Position numbers and translations under genes: made by a program. This document shows, piece after piece, positions 40,787 to 50,097 of a stretch of DNA of 64,000 nt. The notes below the pieces were generated by a model, which was not told where the DNA came from, did not search any database, and saw nothing but the letters and a program-made list of their open reading frames with translations. The stretch is from Micromonospora sp. KC213. Lineage in GTDB: Bacteria; Actinomycetota; Actinomycetes; Mycobacteriales; Micromonosporaceae. The DNA lies in the NCBI RefSeq assembly GCF_004348325.1, contig NZ_SMKF01000006.1:22464-86463 (forward strand). The letters are read 5' to 3'. Every line of letters begins with the position of its first letter. Positions within the stretch are counted from its first letter, which is position 1.

Positions 40787-41038
40787 CGTGCCTCCTCCGC
40801 ACTCGACGTGCCAACCCGGCACCGCGCCTGCTCTGCCGCAGCGCGACGGGGGCGTGACCCATGGTAAGAGCCGGACCGGCTTCGCGTCGTCCACAGGGGA
40901 GCGCCGGGGGGTAGCACGACCGCTATCTGACCGCTACCGTCAGCGACGAGTTCGGCCGACCGCGGCCGCCGGGCCTGCTCCCGGCTCTTCAGGTCCACGA
41001 TGGACAGGCCGACGGTTCGCCACAACCGGGAAGGCGAG

Positions 41039-41371
41039 GTGACGTCCAAGGTGTCGCAGACCCAGGCAGAAGCCGCGGTGATGCAGCAGACCGCCGCGAA
41101 GTTCGAGCAGGTGGACCAGTCGCTGCAGAGCATGCTCAGCGGCCTGATGGCCGAGCTGGAGGTGTTGCAGCAGGCATGGCGGGGCGCCGGTGGGCGCTCC
41201 TTCGAGCAGGTCAAGCAGCAGTGGTCGCAGGATCAGGCCGCGTTGCAGCGGGCACTGCGGGAGACCGCCTCGGCGATCCGCACCGCGGGCCAGCAGTACG
41301 ACGTCTCGGACACCGAGGCCGCCGGCCGGATCGCCGGCACGAACCGGGGCGGCATCCAACTGCCGCTGTAA
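41039..41371 (+). CDS. WXG100-family ESX secretion substrate (first of pair)
   Basis: A 110-residue helical-hairpin protein. The WXG turn appears as WRGAGG near residue 47, between two amphipathic helices. GTG 41039 follows AAGGCGAG; the earlier ATG at 41000 has no ribosome-binding site. Such proteins leave the cell as heterodimers through the type VII system. Its partner begins 28 bases downstream. An extra 20-residue tail after the second helix (GRIAGTNRGGIQLPL) is Gly-rich. Confidence 0.88.
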   Translation: MTSKVSQTQAEAAVMQQTAAKFEQVDQSLQSMLSGLMAELEVLQQAWRGAGGRSFEQVKQQWSQDQAALQRALRETASAIRTAGQQYDVSDTEAAGRIAGTNRGGIQLPL

Positions 41372-41398
41372 CCACCGATCGAGGGGGAGGAACATCCG

Positions 41399-41692
41399 AT
41401 GGACCACGGTGTCCTGGTCGTCAACTTCGCCGCGCTCCAACAGGCCGGCGCGGACATCCAGAAAGCGTTGAACACGCTCGACTCACAGCTCGGCCAACTG
41501 GAAAAGGACGCGGCCCCACTGGTGGCCACCTGGACCGGCGAGGCGCAGCAGGCGTACGAGCAGCGGCAGGCGCGGTGGCGCGCCGTCTCACAGGATCTCC
41601 AGGCGATGCTGCGCGACATCAAGTTCGCCGTCGACGACTCGGCGGTCGACTACCTCAACACCGAGAAGCGCAACACCGGCCTGTTCCAGTGA
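41399..41692 (+). CDS. WXG100-family ESX secretion substrate (second of pair)
   Basis: A 97-residue WXG100 protein with the turn WTGEAQQAY near residue 43 and helices on both sides. A Tyr-rich end (DYLNTEKRNTGLFQ) could hold the C-terminal secretion signal of the YxxxD/E type, seen here as YLNTE. GAGGGGGAGG lies 8 bases ahead of the ATG, a strong site that suggests high expression. Forms a pair with the gene upstream, in the manner of EsxA/EsxB. Confidence 0.9.
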   Translation: MDHGVLVVNFAALQQAGADIQKALNTLDSQLGQLEKDAAPLVATWTGEAQQAYEQRQARWRAVSQDLQAMLRDIKFAVDDSAVDYLNTEKRNTGLFQ

Positions 41693-41838
41693 GCCCCACC
41701 CTCCGGTGAGTTCTGCCCCCCACCGGGCTGTGCGCTCCGGTGGAGCCTGCCCTGCGGTGGCGTCTGGCCTCCGCCGGGTCCGCCACGGCGGCTGCGCCGA
41801 CCACCCTTCGGCGCGGCCGCCGTGGCGCAGGGCGCGGG

Positions 41839-43083
41839 TCAGGCGGGGCCGGCCGGGCGCCAGCCGCGCCGGGCCCCCCGGGGCAGCACCAGCGCCAGCA
41901 GCACCGCCGCCGCGACCGCGGCACCGGTGAACCCGGCCACCAGCAGCGCGCGTTCCCGGGCTGCCGCCCGCCGGGCCTGCTGGGCCAGCAGCGCCGGATC
42001 GGGCTGGTCCGCCGGCAACGCGGACGGCCCGCCCGGCGTCACCGCCGATCCCGGTCCGGTGTCGGTGACCGCCCGGTACGGGTTGAGCACGCCGGCGCCG
42101 TACTCGTCGCTCCGACTGTCGCCAGGTGCCGGATCGGCGGTGTCGAGGATGCGCTGCGCCACCTGCGCGGCGCTCAGGTCGGGCCGGTACTGCCGGACCA
42201 GGGCTGCCGTCGCCGCGACGAACGGTGCCGCGTAGCTGGTCCCCTCCGCCCGGTGGTGTCCCTGTCCCGGCGCGGCCATCAGCACGTCGCTGCCGGGGGC
42301 GACCAGATCGACGTACGGGCCGGTCTGGGAGAAGTCGGCCCGGGTGCCGTCCGGCCCGATCGCTCCCACCCCGAGCACTCCCTCATAGGCGGCCGGGTAG
42401 GGGCGTGGGTCACCGCTGCCGTGCAGGTTGCCGGCGGCGGCCACCACCACCACGTCCCGGCGCGACGCGTAGGCCACCGCCTCCCGAACGGCCGGGTCGT
42501 CGGCGTACAGCACCACGGAGAGGTTCAGCACGTCGGCACCCTGGTCCACCGCCCACCGGATCGCCCGGGCGAAGTCGGCGGCCCCGACCGTACGCCCCGA
42601 CTCCCGCCCCTCGACCACCTGCTGCTCGCTGACCCGGACCGGTAGCACCCGGGCCTGCGGCGCGAGCCCGGCGAAGGCCACCCCGACGGCGGGGCCGGCC
42701 GCGATGATACTGGCGACTCCGGTGCCGTGGCCGGCGCAGTCCCGGCTGCCGTCGCCGCCCGGGTCGAGGAAGTCCGTCCCGTCGAGCACCCGACCGCCCA
42801 ACTGTGGATGCCGGCGGTCGACGCCGGAGTCGATGACCGCGACGGTGATCCCCGCGCCGTCGGCCAGCGGCGCGAGACGCTCCGGGGCGTACCGCTGCTG
42901 GGCCCAGGGAACGGCGGCGACCGGGCGGGCCGGCGCGAGCGGGGTCGAGCAGAGGGGCGCGGCCACCCGGGCGGGCGCCGCCGCACCGGCCGGGGTGACC
43001 GACGACACGGCGAGGGTGGGCAGCCCGGTCAGCAGGACCGCCGCCAGAGCTGCGGACGCTGGTCGCGCACTGGGCCGATACAT
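41839..43083 (-). CDS. mycP: Mycosin, type VII secretion-associated subtilisin-like protease
   Basis: A 414-residue membrane-anchored S8 serine protease. It has a signal peptide (1-34). The catalytic Asp is in AVIDSGVD (about 84), His in CAGHGTGVASI (about 121) and Ser in GTSYAAPFVAATA (about 290), with the oxyanion Asn in AAAGNLHG. A transmembrane helix near 380-402 and basic tail end it. Mycosins stabilise the ESX complex and process substrates. It is convergent with the WXG100 pair, leaving 146 bases with no recognisable element. Confidence 0.92.
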   Translation of the reverse strand: MYRPSARPASAALAAVLLTGLPTLAVSSVTPAGAAAPARVAAPLCSTPLAPARPVAAVPWAQQRYAPERLAPLADGAGITVAVIDSGVDRRHPQLGGRVLDGTDFLDPGGDGSRDCAGHGTGVASIIAAGPAVGVAFAGLAPQARVLPVRVSEQQVVEGRESGRTVGAADFARAIRWAVDQGADVLNLSVVLYADDPAVREAVAYASRRDVVVVAAAGNLHGSGDPRPYPAAYEGVLGVGAIGPDGTRADFSQTGPYVDLVAPGSDVLMAAPGQGHHRAEGTSYAAPFVAATAALVRQYRPDLSAAQVAQRILDTADPAPGDSRSDEYGAGVLNPYRAVTDTGPGSAVTPGGPSALPADQPDPALLAQQARRAAARERALLVAGFTGAAVAAAVLLALVLPRGARRGWRPAGPA

Positions 43084-43236
43084 CGACCGCCTCCGTATCG
43101 TGTCGACGTCGGAACGGGATGTTAGCGCCCGGTGGACCGGCGGGTGGCCCGGCGTCGGTCGACCCGCCGTGATCTTGCCTTCACCTTGTAGGTTGTACGC
43201 GATGCCTATGGCCTGTTAGCGGGAGGAGAGGTGGCC

Positions 43237-46086
43237 GTGACCGACTGGGAGCCGGCTACCGAAACCGAGACGGCGCTGCGGGACGCGCTGCGTGCCGACG
43301 ACCAGGAGCGCTACTTCCGCATCCTGGCCGGCACCGACCTGTACCTCCCGGTCTCCGCCCAGGCCCTCGCCGGTGAGGCGCCGATGGGTTGGGGCACCTG
43401 GACGACCGGTGGCCGCACCCACGTGCTGGCCTTCACCTCGCCCACGGCGATGCGAGCCTGCCTGGGGGTGGACGCCGGTCCCAGCCGGCGTGTCCCGTTC
43501 GCCGAGCTCGCCGCCGCCTGGCCCCACCACGAGTGGTGGCTGGCGGTCAACCCGGGTTTGCCGGTCGAGGGCTACCTCCCGGCCTGGTTCGTCTCCCAAC
43601 TCTCCCGCGGGGACGTGCGACTGCCTGGCCGCACCGCAGCCCGCTCGCGGGTGGCCCCGCCACCCGCGGAGGCCCTGGCCACCGACGCCGGCGGCGCCTG
43701 GAGTCAGCCCGAGCCGGTGCCGCCGGTGGCTCTCCGGGCTCCGGCGGAGCGCCCGCCCGGCTGGCCGGGCGCGGTGGGGGAGCCGTATCCCACCCGTCCC
43801 GACACCACGGGCGTCGGTCCGACCAACGGCGGCTCCCCGAGCCCGGTGCCCGGGCCGGGTCCGCGGGCCGTGCCGGCCGACGCCGGCGCTCACCCAGCCG
43901 CCCGGCCCGACAGTGGTGAACCCGGCACGGGCACCCGGACGGATCCGCACGGCGGCCCAGGCCGGCCCGGCGAGCCGTGGCCGGTCCCGCCCCGCCGGCG
44001 GTTGCTCGGTGAAGGGTTGGGCGCTCGCCTCGCGGCGTCCGACGCCTCCCCCAACGGGCGTAACTCGTTTTTCGAGCCGGCCTCCGGTCGAGGCGCGGCA
44101 TCCCGGCCGATGCGGGACAATCCGCTGCGCGCCGGTGAACGCGCCGCGCCGCCGCTGCGTCCCGGGCTCGGCGGCCAGCCGTTCCCCCGCCGCCGGCCGG
44201 CCGGGCCGCCCGGCGAGGACCCGGCTCGCGCGTTCCGGATGGACCCGGCCGAAGGGCGGCCGGCGCCGCCCGGCCCGCGTCCCGATCCGGCGCCGCCCGG
44301 CCCGCGTCCCGATCCGGCGCCGCCCGGCCCGCGCCCCGACCCGGCGACGGAGGAACCCACCCGGGCCTTCCGGGTGCCGGCCGCCGAGTCCCTCCAGGCG
44401 CTGCCGCGACGTACACCCACGCCCGCGCCACGTCCGGCCGAGGAACCCACCCAGCCGCTTCCCGACCCGGCTGCGCGCTCGACCTCGGGTGCCGGCACCC
44501 CGGTCGACGGGCCGGCCGTGGAGGAGGTGTCGGCCTCGTTCGCGCCGCCCGAGTCGCGGCGCGGTTTCTCGCCCATCGTGATAGAGGGCGTCGTCATCGA
44601 GGCCCACGACCTGCCGGTCTCCGCCGGTGCCCGACCCGGCACCGCGCCGGTCCAGGCCGGCTCCGGACCCGCCACGACTGGCTGGCGGCCGACCGGTGAG
44701 CCGACCACGCCCGACCCGGGCGAGCCCGTCACGACCGCCTGGCGGCTGGCCGGCGAGCCCGCCACGACGGTGCCTCCGGACGAGGAACCGACCGCGCGGC
44801 TCGTCCGGCCCGGCGCGCTCCCCCCGGCATCCGAGCCGACCGTGTCGCTGTCCCCGGCGGTGTCGCCTGACGCGGCGGTGTCGCCGTCCCCGGCGGTGTC
44901 CCCCGATGCGCGCGTGTCGCCGTCTTCGACTGCCGGAACGACGGCCGCCGACGCGGTGGCGGACCGGCCTGCCGCACCGCAGGCCGCGGCGACGTCCGCC
45001 GAACCCTCCACCGTGGGCCAATCCGACCCCGCGCCGGTCGGCGTCGCGGCGGACCCGCAACGGTCCACTTCGGGCCAGACCGGGCCTCCGTCGCCGACCG
45101 TCCCGACCACTGACGTGGCGTTCCAACCGGCCAACGAGGTGGAGCAGGAACTGCTGGACGCGGCCGGCTCCGGCAGCACCGACACCTTCCTGTCCACCCT
45201 CCTGCTGGCTCGGGTGCTGCTGCCGGTCGCGCCGGATTCGGCACCCGGCAGCCGCCCCGGCGAACCCGGTTTCGTGTGGCGTACGGAGGAGTTGGACGGG
45301 GAACGGTACGTGGTGGTACACACCTCCCCCCAGCGCCTGACCGATCACGGCGGCGAGGGCGTGGAGACGGTCGAGGTCCGGTTCGTGCAGCTGATCCGGC
45401 GCTGGCCCGAGGAGGACTGGTCCTTCGCCGTCAACCCGGGTACCCCGGTCGGGGCGAAACTCCCCGGCGAGCAGATCGTCGCGCTGGCCAACTGGGCCGC
45501 CGAGGTGGGGCTCGGCGACGACGCCGGCAGCGAGCCGGAGGCGTCGAGCGCGCCGGCGCCGGCGGACACCCGCCGGCACGTTCCGCCGGCGGTCGACCCG
45601 ACCAAACCGGTGATCATGCAGAAGGCGGTGGCCCCCAGCCAGCTCGCCTACTACCTGGAGCGTGGCTACGACCGGGTTTCCGGCTTCGTGCACCGGGCCA
45701 ACGAACTGGCACACCTCACCACCCCGGCGAAGCTGCACGAGGCGCTCGGCCTGGGCTACCCCGACTCGCCCTTCGCGCCGGACGCCGAGAAGATCTATGT
45801 GCTGCGGTGGCCGGCCTACCGGCCGAGCCTGTACCGCATCCCGTACGGCGGGCAGAACGAGGCCGCCATGCGGGCGATGGAGGGCTGGGTCATCGAGCGC
45901 GCGCCGTTCCGGGGCAACGGCTTCGCCCCGGGGGAGAGCAGCGACGTGGTGGCCGAGTTCAAGGTGGACAGCGCCCGGCTGCCGCACGGCGCGCAGCTGT
46001 GGCGAATCGGCGCGGACGGCACCGAACGGTTGGTCGCCGTCCTCGACACCGACGCACTGCTGTGGCGACAGGTAGGGGTGCCGTGA
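43237..46086 (+). CDS. Large SseB-domain protein linked to the ESX locus
   Basis: A 949-residue protein. Residues about 10-130 and 630-760 are two SseB-like domains (first with GWGTWTTGGRTHVLAF and EWWLAVNPGLPVEGYLP, second with GFVWRTEELDGERYVVV and DWSFAVNPGTPVGAKLPG). Between them lies a 500-residue Pro/Ala/Arg-rich disordered linker, with PAPPGPRPD three times over at 44260-44340. Residues about 790-949 form a separate globular domain with a conserved look (GYDRVSGFVHRANELAHL, IYVLRWPAYRPSLYRIPYGG) that I cannot name. GTG 43237 has GGAGGAG 8 bases upstream; GTG 43231 is too close to it. Probably a cytoplasmic or exported ESX partner; function unknown. Confidence 0.8.
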   Translation: MTDWEPATETETALRDALRADDQERYFRILAGTDLYLPVSAQALAGEAPMGWGTWTTGGRTHVLAFTSPTAMRACLGVDAGPSRRVPFAELAAAWPHHEWWLAVNPGLPVEGYLPAWFVSQLSRGDVRLPGRTAARSRVAPPPAEALATDAGGAWSQPEPVPPVALRAPAERPPGWPGAVGEPYPTRPDTTGVGPTNGGSPSPVPGPGPRAVPADAGAHPAARPDSGEPGTGTRTDPHGGPGRPGEPWPVPPRRRLLGEGLGARLAASDASPNGRNSFFEPASGRGAASRPMRDNPLRAGERAAPPLRPGLGGQPFPRRRPAGPPGEDPARAFRMDPAEGRPAPPGPRPDPAPPGPRPDPAPPGPRPDPATEEPTRAFRVPAAESLQALPRRTPTPAPRPAEEPTQPLPDPAARSTSGAGTPVDGPAVEEVSASFAPPESRRGFSPIVIEGVVIEAHDLPVSAGARPGTAPVQAGSGPATTGWRPTGEPTTPDPGEPVTTAWRLAGEPATTVPPDEEPTARLVRPGALPPASEPTVSLSPAVSPDAAVSPSPAVSPDARVSPSSTAGTTAADAVADRPAAPQAAATSAEPSTVGQSDPAPVGVAADPQRSTSGQTGPPSPTVPTTDVAFQPANEVEQELLDAAGSGSTDTFLSTLLLARVLLPVAPDSAPGSRPGEPGFVWRTEELDGERYVVVHTSPQRLTDHGGEGVETVEVRFVQLIRRWPEEDWSFAVNPGTPVGAKLPGEQIVALANWAAEVGLGDDAGSEPEASSAPAPADTRRHVPPAVDPTKPVIMQKAVAPSQLAYYLERGYDRVSGFVHRANELAHLTTPAKLHEALGLGYPDSPFAPDAEKIYVLRWPAYRPSLYRIPYGGQNEAAMRAMEGWVIERAPFRGNGFAPGESSDVVAEFKVDSARLPHGAQLWRIGADGTERLVAVLDTDALLWRQVGVP

Positions 46087-46448
46087 CCCGCGACGGATAC
46101 GTGGCCCGCTGGCGCGGGCGGGAATACCAGGCCAGCCCGGACGGCGACAACGTGCGGATCTACCAGCCCGAGCCGGGCGAGGGTTTCCAGGAGGTACGCC
46201 CCGGCCGCTACGTCCGGGTCCTCTCCGCGACCGAGGTCGAGGAGTTGGCGTACGTGCGGACCACCTGCACCTGGCAGGGCCAACCGTTCATCGTGCTCGG
46301 CGAACACGACGGCTGGCTGCGGGTGGAGTACACCGGCGGCCGTTGGCCGGTGGCGCAGGCGCTGGGGCTGGAGGTCTTCGACTTCGGCGTCTACCAGGGC
46401 TGGGCGCCGGCCAACGAGGTGGCGGACCTGCGCCAGAAGCGGATCTGA
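46083..46448 (+). CDS. Small conserved-looking protein coupled to the SseB-domain gene
   Basis: A 121-residue protein, GTG 46083 overlapping the previous stop (GTGA). It is rich in beta-strands and aromatic residues (MTRDGYVARWRGREYQASPD, TTCTWQGQPFIVLGEHDGWL) with no membrane helix. No family recognised. Tight coupling indicates that it acts with the large SseB-domain protein, possibly as a chaperone or small effector-binding partner. Confidence 0.72.
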   Translation: MTRDGYVARWRGREYQASPDGDNVRIYQPEPGEGFQEVRPGRYVRVLSATEVEELAYVRTTCTWQGQPFIVLGEHDGWLRVEYTGGRWPVAQALGLEVFDFGVYQGWAPANEVADLRQKRI

Positions 46449-46449
46449 G

Positions 46450-47382
46450 TCAGGACTTCGCCCACCGCAGGATCTCGCCCAGCACCACCTCACCGGCCTC
46501 GACGTGGGGGAAGTGCCCCACCCCGTCGAGCAGCCGCCACTCGTACGGCGCGCTGACGTAGCGGCCGGAACCCTGCGCGGTGCGGGGCAGCGAGGCGGCG
46601 TCGAGTGCGCCGTGCAGTTGCAGGGTCGGGGTGACCAGCGGTGTCTGCATCAACCGGACGAAGCGGTAGCCGTGCAGCCGCAGCACCGACCGGAACGCCC
46701 AGCGGTAGCCCTCCAGGGCGCAGAAGGCGGCCTGCGGAATCTGGATGGCCTCCCGGCAACGCTGGGCGTACGTCTCGAACTGCGGGCTGTCGACCCAGCG
46801 TGGCCCGCCCCAACGCCGCAGCATCTCGGCCACGGCGGCGCCGCCGTCGCGGGTCAGCACATGCTCGTACCTGGGTAGCTGAAACTTCAGCGTGGGCGTG
46901 GAGGCGGCGAACTGGCCACGCGGGTCGGCGAAGAGAGCCGCCCGCAGCCGCAGCGGGTGTGGTGCGCCGAGCACGATCAGCCGGCGGACCAGGGCCGGGT
47001 GGAAGGCGGCGGCGGTCCAGCCGACCATGCCGCCCGCGCCGCTGCCGACCACCGTAGCGGAACGTTCACCGAGGCCGCGGATGAGCCCGGCGACGTCGGC
47101 GGCGAGGGTGTAGCCGTCGTACCCCCGGGGTGGTTTGTCGCTGGCGCCGTAGCCGCGCAGGTCGACGGCGACCGCCCGGAAACCGGCGTCGGCGACCGCC
47201 GGCAGGATCTCGTGCCAGGCCCACCAATACTCGGGGAAACCGTGCAGGAAGAGCACCATCGGCCCGGCACCGGCCTCCACCACGTGGAACTGGCTGCCGT
47301 TCGCGCCGACGAAGCGGTGCGTCCACGGCCCCTCGGTGAGGACGCAGGACTCGTCTGGGGGCCCGCCACGCTGCTCGGTCAT
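46450..47382 (-). CDS. Epoxide-hydrolase-like alpha/beta hydrolase lacking the usual nucleophile
   Basis: A 310-residue alpha/beta-hydrolase fold protein. The oxyanion segment LHGFPEYWWAW (about residue 47) and LRGYGASDKPP are those of epoxide hydrolases. The nucleophile elbow, normally GHDWGG, reads GSGAGG here, so the position of the catalytic Asp is Gly. A C-terminal DGVGHFPHVE with the usual His and an acid candidate in LHGALD are kept. Length is usual. It may be inactive or use another residue. It is transcribed away from the ESX genes and convergent with them, only one base apart. Resembles the position of EphE in mycobacterial gene order near acs. Confidence 0.78.
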   Translation of the reverse strand: MTEQRGGPPDESCVLTEGPWTHRFVGANGSQFHVVEAGAGPMVLFLHGFPEYWWAWHEILPAVADAGFRAVAVDLRGYGASDKPPRGYDGYTLAADVAGLIRGLGERSATVVGSGAGGMVGWTAAAFHPALVRRLIVLGAPHPLRLRAALFADPRGQFAASTPTLKFQLPRYEHVLTRDGGAAVAEMLRRWGGPRWVDSPQFETYAQRCREAIQIPQAAFCALEGYRWAFRSVLRLHGYRFVRLMQTPLVTPTLQLHGALDAASLPRTAQGSGRYVSAPYEWRLLDGVGHFPHVEAGEVVLGEILRWAKS

Positions 47383-47703
47383 GTGCCACAGCCTAGGGCC
47401 TGGGGCGTAATCCGCGGTTCGACCGAGCGCCCGACGCCGGCTGTGGCACGGACAGGTGATCGGCTCCGTTCCGCACCCGCCCGCCGGTGCGCCTCGGCGA
47501 ATTGCGGCAGGTCGTGGTTTCCGGCAACGCCGATACCGCTATCTGCCGCATTCCGAGGGCCGGCACGGGTTTGGCTCGGCCCGGGCGGGCCGGACATGGG
47601 CCGGGCATCGGCCAGACGGGCCGCGCGTCGGCAGGGCGGCTCGGACAGGGCGATGCCCGGGCAGGTGACCTGCCCGGGCATCGGTACTGCGCTGATCAGC
47701 AGA
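47383..47703. other. Intergenic region between InhA-type protease and hydrolase
   Basis: These 321 bases must contain the hydrolase promoter on the minus strand, but no clear -10/-35 pair stands out. A 33-base inverted repeat occupies 47651-47683. No gene is supported here; the open frame of about 100 codons on the minus strand has no family traits. Confidence 0.5.
47651..47683 (-). terminator. Perfect hairpin after the metalloprotease gene
   Basis: Sixteen-base arms (47651-47666 and 47668-47683, core GATGCCCGGGCAGG) around one base, 21 bases after the stop of the InhA-type gene on the minus strand. No T-run follows. Confidence 0.65.
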
Positions 47704-50097
47704 TCAGGAGAAGCGAACCTTCACCGAGGTGCCGTTCTGCTCCAGCACCTTGATCTTGGTGCCGGTGGCGGGGAGCTTGACGCCGTGGTTCGGCAGCTCC
47801 TCGTACCAGTACTTCTGGGTGTCGTCGAACAGCGGCTGCGCGGCCTGGCCACGGACGTACTGCGGCTGGCTGTTGAGGTGCAGCGTGAACGAGTCGGCCT
47901 TCTTCAGGCTGAACGGCGCGTCGTAGACCTGGACCCGGGCCCGCCACGGGTTACCGGTCAGGTTGTACAGCGGCCGCGGACGCGAGTCGATGATCAGGTT
48001 ACGACCCTCACCCGGGTGGACGAAGGTGTCGTTGTCCGCCCACCGGAGGTTCCAGTAGGAGATCAGCAGACCCTCCTGGTACGCGTAGTGGTCCACGTAG
48101 TCCGGTCGGGTGTTCGCGTAGCCGAAGAAGTACGGGCCGGTCTTCAGGTACTGGTCGTACGAGACGTACGACCGGTTGCCGGCGATGTAGTAGTTGGCGA
48201 ACTTGCGCTTGTAGGTCTCCTCCACCACGCTGAACCCGTTCAGGGTCCAGCCGGTGGCGCCGGCCTCGGCGCCGTCGCTGAGCAGCGTCTGCCCGTCGGC
48301 GGTCACGGTGAGGGCGTCACCGAAGAAGCCGCCGGAGGAGACACCACCGTCGGTCTGGTAGCGCAGCCGGACCTGCACGACCTTGCCGGCGAGCGCGTTC
48401 AGCGGGATCTTGACGTCGACCCACTTGTCGTCGCTGGAGCCGTCCAGGGCGTAACGCCCCGCCGAGATCTCCTTCAGGGCCTTGCCGCTGGCCGTACCCG
48501 GCAGGGTCGCCCAGGTCTGGCCACCGTCGGTGGACGCCTCGAAGAAGAGGTAGTCGTAGTCCTCTTCGATGTTGTAGCGACCCTTCATCGACAGTGCGGC
48601 GCTGGTCTTCCCGGTGAGGTCGATGGTCCGCGTCATCGAGGTGTTCAGGTCGTCGTCGTTGCCGGAGAAGAACTGCTTGGTGCCCTCGAACGGCTTGCCG
48701 TTGTCGAAGCTGTACTCCCGCTCCGGCAGCACCACCACCGCGGCCTGGGGCTTGTCGGAGTTGTACTCCTGCGGGCCCAGCTCCAGGGTGCGCTTCTGGC
48801 CGGCGACGATGACCTCGTAGTCGAGCCAGCCGAGCTGGAGCTTGTTCCAGGCGCCGAAGTCGCCGCCGCGCTCGCCGATGCCGCCGTCGTTCTTGGCGCC
48901 GAGCCGGCTCTGGGCCATCAGGGTCCAGTGCTCGTTGTTGTTGTCCCCACCACTGGTGACGTTGTAGTCGTCCGGCAGGCCGAGGTCGTGGCCGTACTCG
49001 TGGTAGAAGACGCTCCGGCCACCGTTCTCCGGCTGGATGGTGTAGTCGCCGATCCAGACGCCGGTGTTGCCGATCTGGGTGCCGCCGGCCGGGAAGTTCA
49101 CCGGGCCGGTGTTGCCCTGGTCGGAGGCGAAGGCGTACCACCGGTGGCTCCAGATGGCGTCCTCACCCTGGTGCGGGTCACCGTCGGCCTCGTCGCCGCC
49201 GGCGTGGACGATCTGGAAGTGGTCGATGTAGCCGTCGGGCTCATTGAAGTCACCGTCGGTGTCGTGGTCGTACCGGTCCCAGTTGTCCATCGCCTGGACG
49301 TCGGCGGCGATCTCCTGGTCGGAGCGCCCCTTCGCCTTCTGGTCGGCAACCCACTGGTTGGCGGCGTCGCGGACCAGGGCCCAGGTGTTGGTGCAGACGT
49401 TCGAGCCGCAGGGGTAGCCGCCCGAGCGGCCGTACCGGGCCTCGTTGTACGGGACCTTGACCCAGTCGGTGACCGTGCCGTCGACGCTGTAGCGGCCCGA
49501 GGACTGGGCCTCGTAGTACTGCTTCAGCGACTCGTCGCCCTGACCGGTTCCGAAGTAGAGCTTCCGGAAGTAGTCGGCGCTGTAGTCGGCCTGCCAGACG
49601 GTGGAGTTGTCCACCGCCCGGTTGGGCTTGGGGATCTCGTTGTGCAGCGGCCCGTCGAACCGGGTCGGACCCTCGGTTTCCGGGTCGGTGTCCTGGTCCG
49701 GGAAGTCCGGGTGCCGCTGGTTGCCGAACTCGGCGAGGATCACGAAGATCTGGTCGGTCTTCTCGCGGGACAACTCGACGTACTGGTCCTGCGTCGGGGC
49801 GCTGGCCGCGAACGTCCGGGCGCTGCGACCCTCCGCCTGGGTCTTGCCGACCTTGACGACCGTGCTGCCGTTGATCCGCTGCGCCTTGGCTTTGCCCGAG
49901 AGAACCTTGCTCAGGCCCTCCTGGCGCAGTGCCCGCCGCTTGGTTTCCAGCGGGTTGGGCAGATCGTGGTCGAGTTGGGCGAGGTCGGGGTTCTGGGCCG
50001 CCGGCTTCGGCGTCGGCGCGGCGTTGGCCGACGGACTGGTCAACAGCACTGTCGCCGTCAGCGAAAGCCCGAGCACACCCACTGCGACTTTGCGCAC
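47704..50097 (-). CDS. Immune inhibitor A-type M6 metalloprotease, secreted
   Basis: A 797-residue exported zinc protease. The signal peptide is about residues 1-27 (ANA-AP), followed by a propeptide region to about 110. The catalytic motif HEYGHDLGLPDD near 362 gives the HExxHxxGxxD zinc site of family M6. A Ca-binding-like stretch DHDTDGDFNEPDGYIDH lies near 290. After the protease come jelly-roll-type domains (about 500-650 with MKGRYNIEEDYDYLFFE) as in InhA. Start is GTG 50097 after GGAGG. It probably degrades extracellular proteins. It stands alone, with hairpins on both sides. Confidence 0.9.
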   Translation of the reverse strand: MRKVAVGVLGLSLTATVLLTSPSANAAPTPKPAAQNPDLAQLDHDLPNPLETKRRALRQEGLSKVLSGKAKAQRINGSTVVKVGKTQAEGRSARTFAASAPTQDQYVELSREKTDQIFVILAEFGNQRHPDFPDQDTDPETEGPTRFDGPLHNEIPKPNRAVDNSTVWQADYSADYFRKLYFGTGQGDESLKQYYEAQSSGRYSVDGTVTDWVKVPYNEARYGRSGGYPCGSNVCTNTWALVRDAANQWVADQKAKGRSDQEIAADVQAMDNWDRYDHDTDGDFNEPDGYIDHFQIVHAGGDEADGDPHQGEDAIWSHRWYAFASDQGNTGPVNFPAGGTQIGNTGVWIGDYTIQPENGGRSVFYHEYGHDLGLPDDYNVTSGGDNNNEHWTLMAQSRLGAKNDGGIGERGGDFGAWNKLQLGWLDYEVIVAGQKRTLELGPQEYNSDKPQAAVVVLPEREYSFDNGKPFEGTKQFFSGNDDDLNTSMTRTIDLTGKTSAALSMKGRYNIEEDYDYLFFEASTDGGQTWATLPGTASGKALKEISAGRYALDGSSDDKWVDVKIPLNALAGKVVQVRLRYQTDGGVSSGGFFGDALTVTADGQTLLSDGAEAGATGWTLNGFSVVEETYKRKFANYYIAGNRSYVSYDQYLKTGPYFFGYANTRPDYVDHYAYQEGLLISYWNLRWADNDTFVHPGEGRNLIIDSRPRPLYNLTGNPWRARVQVYDAPFSLKKADSFTLHLNSQPQYVRGQAAQPLFDDTQKYWYEELPNHGVKLPATGTKIKVLEQNGTSVKVRFS

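Noticed and set aside
44260..44340. Three 27-base repeats resembling a small repeat array
   Set aside because: Not CRISPR: units are adjacent without spacers and encode a Pro-rich peptide repeat inside a coding region.
43216..45987. Open frame of 923 codons on the minus strand opposite the SseB-domain gene
   Set aside because: Low-complexity Gly/Arg/Val translation with no motif, exactly opposite a gene with clear domains; an artefact of high GC.
47379..47681. Possible 100-codon gene on the minus strand between hydrolase and protease
   Set aside because: Spans a terminator hairpin, has no ribosome-binding site and no recognisable sequence.
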